Positions 41,806-50,800 of a DNA stretch of 64,000 nucleotides are shown piece after piece. The notes below the pieces were generated by a model. The model made no database searches. It was not told the origin of the DNA and worked only from the letters and a program-made list of their open reading frames with translations. Each line of letters starts with the position of its first letter. Position 1 is the first letter of the stretch. The position numbers and the translations under genes are program-made. The DNA is from Krasilnikovia cinnamomea (GTDB lineage Bacteria; Actinomycetota; Actinomycetes; Mycobacteriales; Micromonosporaceae): assembly GCF_004217545.1 (NCBI RefSeq), contig NZ_SHKY01000001.1, positions 2,666,001 to 2,730,000 of the forward strand, written 5' to 3'.

Positions 41806-44800
41806 CTACCCCGTATACAATCCATGAATCAACGCAGGTAAGGGATCTCCCGATCTTTGGCTGAACTTGAGTTCCCATCCTCCTGCGTTGACCATTTGGT
41901 TCAGCGGAACCCCATTCTTCGTGGCGGCACCGACCGCGGATTGCAGACTGGATAGCTGCGCCTGAGCGGCCATGTTTATCTGAGGCGTACTCCCGCCCCG
42001 GTTCGCCACACTCTGCATATATTCCGTCATATGCTTCGTAACATTCGGATGCACCCAGACTCTGGACCCGCCAGCATTGAGTTCAAATGATTTGGGGATT
42101 GGCGTACCCGGAATCTCGGATTGAGTTCCCTTAATATCGTCCCAAACAGTGCCACCGCAGTTATGGACCAGGACCGGGGTTTTGCCGGCGAGCACATAGT
42201 ACGTGTGGATGTCGGCGACGGCGAGGTCGCGCATCTCCTTCGTGGCAGCGTAGTTGCGGACGCTGCTCACGACGACCGTGCCCCTGCCTGCAACCTTCAG
42301 CTTGTCGCCTGCCTTGAGGTCCTTGGCATAGGACCACGTTCGGCTTGTCTTGTTCCAGAACGGGTGGTCTTGCGTCGTGTTCAGGACAGACGTCCGCTCG
42401 TTGTCGTACCTGACGGTGACGTTCGAGAACTCGCGATCGGTGTTTCGATGGGTGAGTTCGACTCTCTTCGGGATCAGAATGCTGCTGGTCGGGCGGGAGG
42501 CCATAACCAGGTCCCCTGCGGTGATGTCCTTGATCGGACGTGTCGACCAGTCCCCCATCAGAACCCGGGTGTCCGGGGAGAAACTGTGGCAGTCCCTAAC
42601 CGCGCTCTTGATGTCGTTCAGTGCTCCCGGGCGGGGGCCCTTAGGGAGCCCTCCCTTGGGGAGTCCACCCTTGGCGCCCTTGGCGCCGAAGAACATGATG
42701 ACGAGGGTGCCCCCGAGATGGCTGGCATGGTAGGCGCGTTCTTCGGGCGTGTCGGCCGTGAAGATGGCCTCACCCTCGCCGTACAAGCCCTTAAGCGTGT
42801 TCCAGGCGCTGCCGGGCATGCCGGGCAGGTTCCAGTCTCGCTTCGCCTGGTTGAGAAAGCCTTCGCCCCACGACATGTCACCGCGGCCGATGGCCTCGGC
42901 GTCTGCCTTGGTTTGGTTCCACGCGTCCTCGAACTGCGAGTACATGCCCGTGACCGTGCCGACTGTGGCGTCATAGACAGAACCGGCGGTGCCTCGGACC
43001 GTGCTCTTGTAGCCGGATGCCGCTGTTCCGATGCCGTCGGTCACGAAGTCGATCAGGGACTTCTTCGCGGAGCTCGACTTGTCCCTGATTGCCCCGAGGG
43101 GTTTGGTGATGGTCCTCTTGAGCTGAGCGAGCGTGGTCTTGCCGGCCTGCTTGAGGAAGTTTCCGGCCTTCTTGAAGTTCTGTTTCGTCTGGTGGTAGAA
43201 GTCCTTCAAGCGCTTGGGGATGTGTTTCTTCGCCGTGTTGACGAAGTTGTTGAACTTCCGCTGCGCCGCCGACGCGTAACCTTTGAGCTTGTTCTTCCCC
43301 GCCGACACGATGTCGCGAACAGCGTTCTTGGACTTGTTGAGGAAGTTCTTGCCCGCCTTGATGCCGGCATTCGCCCACGATTTGGCCTTCGACAGTCCCG
43401 ACTTGAGGCTGTTCTTGATCGACGAGCCGAGGGCCTTGCCACCGTTCACGAACGCCCTCCCGACGGACTTGATGCCATTCGAGATGTTTCGGGCACCGGA
43501 TGAAAGGGCCGAACCGACGCTGCGGATGCCGTTCTTGACCCAGTCGATACCCCAGTGGCCGGTGGGGTCGGTGACGGTGAGGGGGTTGGCGTCGCCGTAC
43601 TGGTAGCGGTTGGCGTTGACCGAGTCGGGGGCGGGGTTGTTGTTCGCGGTGTCGCGGGTGTCGAACTGCCCGGTGTCGGTGTTGTACCAGCGTGCGGCCA
43701 TGTTGACGCGGTTGGTCGACTTGTCGGTCCATTCGGACTGGTAGCCGAGGTTGCCGATCATGCCGCCGTTGCTGCCGATGACCTTGCCCAGCGGGTCGTA
43801 GTTGACCGATGCGTCCAGGGTGGTGCCGGTGGCGGTGAACTGGCCGACGATGTCGTCGTGGATGTCGGTCCACGCGTACCGGGGGGTGGCGCCGGAGGTT
43901 TCGGCGATGACCTCGTTGGCGGTGCCGCGCACGTAGGTGGCCTCGCCGTCACCGGCCAGGTCGTTACCCAGGCCCGTGTACGAGAAGCCGTCGCGGATCG
44001 CCCGTCCGAACGCGTCGTAGCGGTAGGTCTGCGCGCCGCCACCAGCGATGCCCTGGGTGATGACCTGCCCGAACGCGTCGGTCTTGGTCTCCACCCCGTT
44101 GACCGCGCGCAGCGTGCCCCGTGGGGTGTAGCTGTAGTTCGCGTTGTCGCCGGTCAGCAGCCGGTTCCGGGCGTCGTAGGTGAACTGCTTGGCGCCGTTC
44201 TGGATCCGGTTGCTGGACTTGTCGTAGCCGTAGACCGTGGTGGTGGTGCCGTTGTTCCACGAGGTGAGCCGGTCCGCGAGGTCGTAGTCGTAGGTGTTGG
44301 TGGTGGTGGCGCCGCCGAAGTTGGTGGTCTTCTTCGAGGTCAGGTCGCTGTTGGCGTTCCACCCGTATTCGATCTTCGCGATCGAGGTGCCCGACCCGGT
44401 CTTGAGTTCGTCGCTGGTGAGCCGGTGCAGGTCGTCGTAGCTGAAGTTGCGGGTGTTCCCCGTACCCCCGTGGGTGATCTTCGTGACCGCGCTCAGTTGG
44501 TTGTAGGCGTAGGTCTGGTCGACGCCCTTGCTGGTGTTGGTCAACTTGTCGAGGCGGCCCGCGGTGTCGTACCGGTAGTTGGTGGTGCCGGCCGCGTCGG
44601 TGCGGCTGGCCAGTGCTCCGTCGGGGTTGTAGGTGAACGAGGAGTTCCCGGACGGGCCGGTGATCGAGGTCGGGAGGTCCCGGTCGTCGTAGCTGATGGT
44701 GTTGGTGCCCTGGTCGCCGGAGAACTTCGTCATGCGGCCGGACTTGTCGTAGTCGAAGGTCCGGTCGACGGTGTCGACTTCGGCGCCCGCGCCGGACTGC

Positions 44801-47800
44801 TTAGTCAGCCGGCCCATCGCGTCATAGGCGTTGGTCAACGTAACGCCGCCGGGCAGCAGCTGCTTGACCGGCCGCCCGGTGGTGTCGTAGACGACCGTGA
44901 ACGTGCGGTCGGCCGGGTCGGGGTGTGCCGGGGTGGACGGCTCGATCTGCGACTCGGGCAGACCCCACGCGTTGTAAGTGGTGACGAACGCGTTGCCGCG
45001 GCCGTCGGTGAACCGGGTCCGGTTGCCTTCCAGGTCGTAGCCGAACGTGGTCTCGATCGCATCGGAGGCGCTGATCGGCTGACGCTCGCGGACCAGCATG
45101 CCGGTGGCGTCGTAGTCGAACGTGGTCCGGGTCTTGCGCCCGTCGATGGTCGCGACCACGTTGCCCGCCGCGTCGTACTCGGTGGACGAGTCCTGCAGCA
45201 GCGTCCCGGCCGCGTTGTACGCCGCCGTCTTGGTCGCCCGCCCGGCCAGGTCGTACGACGTGGTGGTGTAGGTGTTGTCGGCCAGCGTGGTCCGCGTCGG
45301 CCGGCCCGCACCGTCGTAGGCCATGGTGGTGACGTTGTTCGCGCCGTCCTTGACGGTCAGCGTCTCACCCAGCGGGTTGTAGGTCGTCGACGCCTTGACC
45401 CCCGTGGGGGAGGTCGTCTCGGACAGCCACCCGCCGTAGCCGTAGGTGTAGCTGGTGGTCGCCGCGGTGTTGTCCTGCCGCACCACATCCGTCTGGGTCA
45501 GCACCCGGCCCAAATAGTCGTAGGTCGCGGTGGTCACCGCACCCGTGGGATCGGTCGAGGACAACAGGTCCCCGGCCAGGTCGTACGAGTACGTGGTGAC
45601 CCCGCCGTTGACCGCGGTCTTCTTCGACATCCGGTCCAGCTGATCGTAAGCGAAGCTGGTGACCCCACCCTGGGGGTCGGTCACCGTCTCCAACTGCCCA
45701 CCCGCGTTGTACGTGCTGACCGTCTCCGGCGTCACCAGCTCCGAGGAGCCCGGCGGCGTGTAGCTGGGCATCCGCTGCAGGGTCGGACGGCCGTCGGCGT
45801 CGTAGAAGGTCGCCGACCAATTGCCGTTGGCGTCCTTGTTGTCCGTGACCTCGCCGAACGTGTTGTACCCAGTCCACGCCACCGCGTTGGCCAGCACCGA
45901 ACCGGACGTGCCGGTCTCACTCAACGCGGCCGGCGCGGTCGTCTTGACGACGTTGCCGTCCTCGTCGTACGACGTGTAGCTGGTGTTGCCGTTCGGGTCG
46001 GTCGCCGACACCACGTTGTCGTCCGCGTCATAGGTGTACGACGTGCGGCTGACCTTCCGCTCACTCGCGGGGGCGGCGCCACTGGTCACGTCGGCGACCT
46101 CGGTCGCGGTCAACGCCTGCTGGTACACCTGGACGTCGCTGACGGAACCGTTGAGCTCGTTGCCCAGGTACCCGTTCCACATGCCCGCACCGATGATCAT
46201 CGAGGAGGCGGCGCCGAACGCCTTGCCGCCGACGGTGGACTCGAGGTTGCCGTCCACGTACAGCTTCGCGGTGCCCGCACCCGCGTCGTACGTGCCGGTC
46301 AGGTGCGTCCACCTGCCGACGGTGGGGACCGTGGTCGACAGCGCCTCCGTGCCGCCCGCGTCGGCGACGTCGGAGCCGACCACCAGGAACCGCCAGCGGT
46401 TGCTCTCCTTGTCGTAGGCCAGGTCGAACGGGGACTGCTGCTGCCCGCCACCACCCGACACGGCCCGGTGCAGCCGGTCGGTGTCGGCGAGCTTGACCCA
46501 GGCCGAGACGGTGAAGTCGCGGCGGGTGTCGACCACCGCGCCCGGGGTGGTCATCGCGTCGGTCCCGGCGAACACCGCGGACCCACCACGCTCGTCGCTC
46601 CACGACACCCCGGACCCGGCCGTCGCGGGGCTGTTACCGGCGCTGTCGGCCGCCTTCAGCCCGGCGCCGTCGGCCAGCTTCCACCGGCCCACCGGGGACG
46701 CACCCCCGCTGTTGGTCAGATAGGTGGTCTGGGCCAGCATCCGGCCGGCGACGTCGTACAACGCCTCCATCTTGGCCATCACCGTGCCCGACGCGTCCTT
46801 CTGCGTCGTGGCCACCGCCCGATCATCGGCGTCGTAGGACACCGACGTCGTGCGCTTCAACCCGGCCGGGTCGGCGATCGTGGAGGTTTCCCGGTTCACC
46901 GCGTCGAACACATGCTCGACCGTGGTCGCCCCGTTGTTCGTGACCTCCCGGATCAGGTTGCCCGCCGCGTCGTACGTGTTCTCCTCGATCACGTGCGTCT
47001 GCGTGCCGTCGGTCCGGAAGACCTTCGCCTCCAGACCGTTGTCGGTGTACTGGTGGGTGGTCGTCCAGCCCATCGCGTCGGTCTCGGTGGCCAGCCGCCC
47101 GGCAGGGTCGTACGAGTTGCGGGTCAGCACGAGGTCGCGGGCGTCGCTCGGGTTGTTCGGGTCGCCCGTGTAACCCACGAGCGTGGTTGACAGCACGTTG
47201 CCGCGGGCGTCGTACTCGCTGCGGGTCTTCACCCCGTCCGGGCTGGTCTGGTCGACGATCCGGCCGGATGTGTCGTACGTGAAGGTTGTGGTGGCCCCGC
47301 CGGGTGTGGTGAAGCTGACCTGCTGGCCGTACTGGTTGTAGCTGTACTCCTGTATCCGAGGCGCGTCGCCGCCGGTGGTGTCCTCGGTGCGTTCCTCGGT
47401 CGGGTTGCCGTCGATGTCGTAGACGGTCGTGCTGACCTTGGTGTGCACCGCACCGGTCACCCGGTTGGTGACCGCGGGGTCGGTCTGGGTGACCTTGCGG
47501 CCCATCCGGTCGTAGCTGTGTGAGGTGACCAGCCCTTCGGGGTGTGCGCTGGTGAGCTCGGTCTCGGTGAGCACCTGGCCGAGGCCGTCGTACGTGAACT
47601 TGGTGATCTTGCCGTTGGGCTCGGTCACCTGCGCCACGTCACCGGACTTGAAGTACGTGACCGTCTGGGTCGCGCCACCGGGCGTGGTCACCTTGGTAGG
47701 CAGACCGGCCGGGGGCGTGCCGCCGTCTGCGGCGACGCTGCTCGCGTTCGTGTAGGACGTGCGGGTGACGCGCTTGAGCGGGTCGGTGACCGTGGTCAGG

Positions 47801-50800
47801 TTGCCCTGGTCGTCGTACTCGTTCGAAGTCAGGTAGGTGTCGTCGGTCGCCGACGCGGACCGCCCGTCACGGGTGGTCAGCAGCACGTCGTTCTTCGGGT
47901 TCGGGGTGAGCGTCTTGCTGGTGGCGTCGGGGAAGTACGTGAAGTACACCGAGGAGCACTTGTTCGCGCTCTGGTCCTGGCAGGTGATCGACTGCTTGGT
48001 GTTGCCGCGCGCGTCCTGCAACGTCTGGGTCAGCGCGCCGTTGGGGTCGTACACCATGCTGGCGAAGCCGCCGACGTCGTAGCCGTACATCGTGGTGTTG
48101 CCCAGCACATCGCTCTGCGCGACGATCCGGTTGCCGTTGACCAGGTCGTAGCTGGACACCTGCTGCCCACCGGTCGGCGTGGTCACCGCGACTTGGGAGA
48201 CCGGCATCGGGATCGCCGTCGCGACACCCGAGACCATCGTCATCGCCACCGGCGCGGTCTGCTTCACCGTGTCCACGTGGTTCTTGACCTGGTCGCCGTT
48301 GAGCGCGCTGTCGTAGAACGCGACGTCCGAGATCTGACCCGGCCACCAGCCGACATCGGTGGTACGGCCGGGCCAGCCGCCCGCCCACCGCCCGGCGCCG
48401 ACGAACGCGCGCTGGGCGCGGGTCGTGACCACCGTGCCGGACTTGGTAGCGGCCCGCACACCATCGAGGTAGAGGGCCTGGGCGTTGGTGGTGGCGGTCA
48501 GGGCCACGTGGTGCCACTTGCCGTCGTTGACCGTAGCCGTGGTGGTCATCTGGTCGACCGAGTTGGTCCACAGCCCGCCGCGGAGCTTGCCGTCCGTGCC
48601 CACGTACAGCGCCGGAGTCCAGTCACCGGTGGTGGGCTCATCGACCCCGTCGGTCTGGTAGCCGAACAGCACACCACCCTTGGTGTTACCGGCCGGCAGC
48701 TTGAACCACATCTCGATGGTGTTCGGCCCGGTCGTGGGCACATCCTCCGCAGGCAGCTCCAGGTAGGAGGAGGTGCCGTTGAAACTGGCCGCGGGGGTGT
48801 CACCGAACCTTCCGGCCGTGTTCAGGGTCACCGAGTTGTAGGTCGCCTGCCCACCGGCGACCTCGTTCACCGCGTCCGTGACGTCGGTGTCGCCCAGGCG
48901 CCAGTAGTCCTTCGGCCTGGCGCCGAGCACCGCGGCCGCGTACACCAGGCTGGAACCGGCGACGGTCGGGTTGGCCAGCCGCCAGGTGCCGCCGTTCTCG
49001 TCCACGACCGTGGAGACCTTGCCGGTCACCTTGTCATAGCCGACCGTCGCGGTGACCCCGCCGCTGGGGCGGGTCACCTTGGACAGCACCGGCTGCGCGG
49101 CACGACCGGAGGCGTTCAGCGTGGCGACCGTGGACGCGTCCAGGGTGGAGTTGAAGAACGCGACATCCGAGATCGACCCCTTGAAGTAGGTGGCCCTGGC
49201 CGGGGACGCGCCGGTGTTCGCGTGGTCGGGCCAGCCAGTGCCGACGTAGCCGCCACCGATGTTGATGATCTCCGCGACGCTGGTGTCGTACCGGCGGATC
49301 GTGCCCGCCAGTGTCCCCTTGGCGACGCCGTCCACATAGAGGGTCTGCGAATCGCCCTCACCGGCCAGCACCACATGATGCCACTTGCCGTCCGTGACCA
49401 CCGTATTCGACTGAATCGGCGTCGCGAGCCCGTTCCAGAACTGGCCGCGCAGCTTGCCGTTCTTGTCGATGTACAACGCCGGCGTGAAGTTGCGGCTGGA
49501 AGTGCCCGCGGTCAACTGGTCACCGTTGTAGCTGAACAGCACACCGCCGGGGGTGGTGGTGTTGAACCACATGCTCACCGACTGGTACTGACCGTCCGCC
49601 ACCAGACCGCTGGGCAGCTGCACGAACGAGCTGGTCCCGTTGAAGCCGGTCGCGGTGGCCGTCCCACCGGCCAGCGGACCCGGATGGCCCGAGGTCGTGA
49701 ACATGTAGCGGGCGTTGTCCATGCCCGCGTTGGACAGCACCACACTCTTGGCGGCGACCGAGCCGGCCGCGTCACCCAGCGGCCAGTACGACTTCGGGCC
49801 GACATTCAGCACGGCGTTGGCGTACTGCGAGGTGGTGTCGTAGTCGTAGGTCCAGCACTGCGACCAGTTGTCCGGCTGGCACACCTTGGTCAGCCGGTCC
49901 TCGGCGTACGTGTACTGCCAGGTGTTGGACGTGCTCCAGTCACCCGGCTTCGTCGGATCGGTGAACACCGTCGCCACGTGCGCCGCAGTACCACCGGCCG
50001 GCGTCTGCCACGTGATGCCCAGCTTCCGGCCCGACGCGCTGGTCAGCGTTGTGGGGTTACCGGCCGCGTCGTAGGCGACGGTGAGGGCGCGGTTGTTCGC
50101 GTCCTTGATCGAGGTCAGCCGGAACACCTTGCCACCGGTCAGTGCCCGGCCGAACGTGTAGACCGTCGCGTCCTTGTCGGTCAGCGTGTACCCGGTCACC
50201 GTGCCACCGGAAGACTGCTCGGTCAGCGTCGAGAACCGCCCCGACGGCGGGGTGAACGTCCCGTTCGAGTTACGCCCGAACGCCACCTCCTCACCGGTCG
50301 GGTAGGTGATCCGCACCGACTGCACACTGCCGCCCACATCAACCCGCGTCGCCCGCGTGTCCAGGATGCTGGACCAGCCGGTGCCGAACGCGTTGTCGCG
50401 GCGCGGGTCGAGACTGTTGTAGCTGCGGGTGATCGCCAGCGACGGCCCAACCGTGTTGACCTTGGCGTCGGTCGCGGACGTCGTGTAGTTGCCGATGCTG
50501 GCGTCGAAACCCTTGCCACTGTTCTGCGCCAGGCCACTGGTGAGCATAGGCCGGGGCACGGCGGTGGTGAACGCGTACGCCGGGGTGGCCGTACTGTAGG
50601 TGACCTTGTCGTACGCCTTGACCGTGTACAGATACGTCGTGTTCCACGCCAGCTTGCCCGCCGGCACCGTCCACGTCCCCGCCACCGCCGGCGACGTCGC
50701 GATCGTCGTCTTACCGTCCGCGCTCAACACCGTGTACACGTAGCTCAGGCCCTGGTTCGGCCAGTTGTCCGAGTCGTGGCCCTTGACCAGCAACTCCGGC

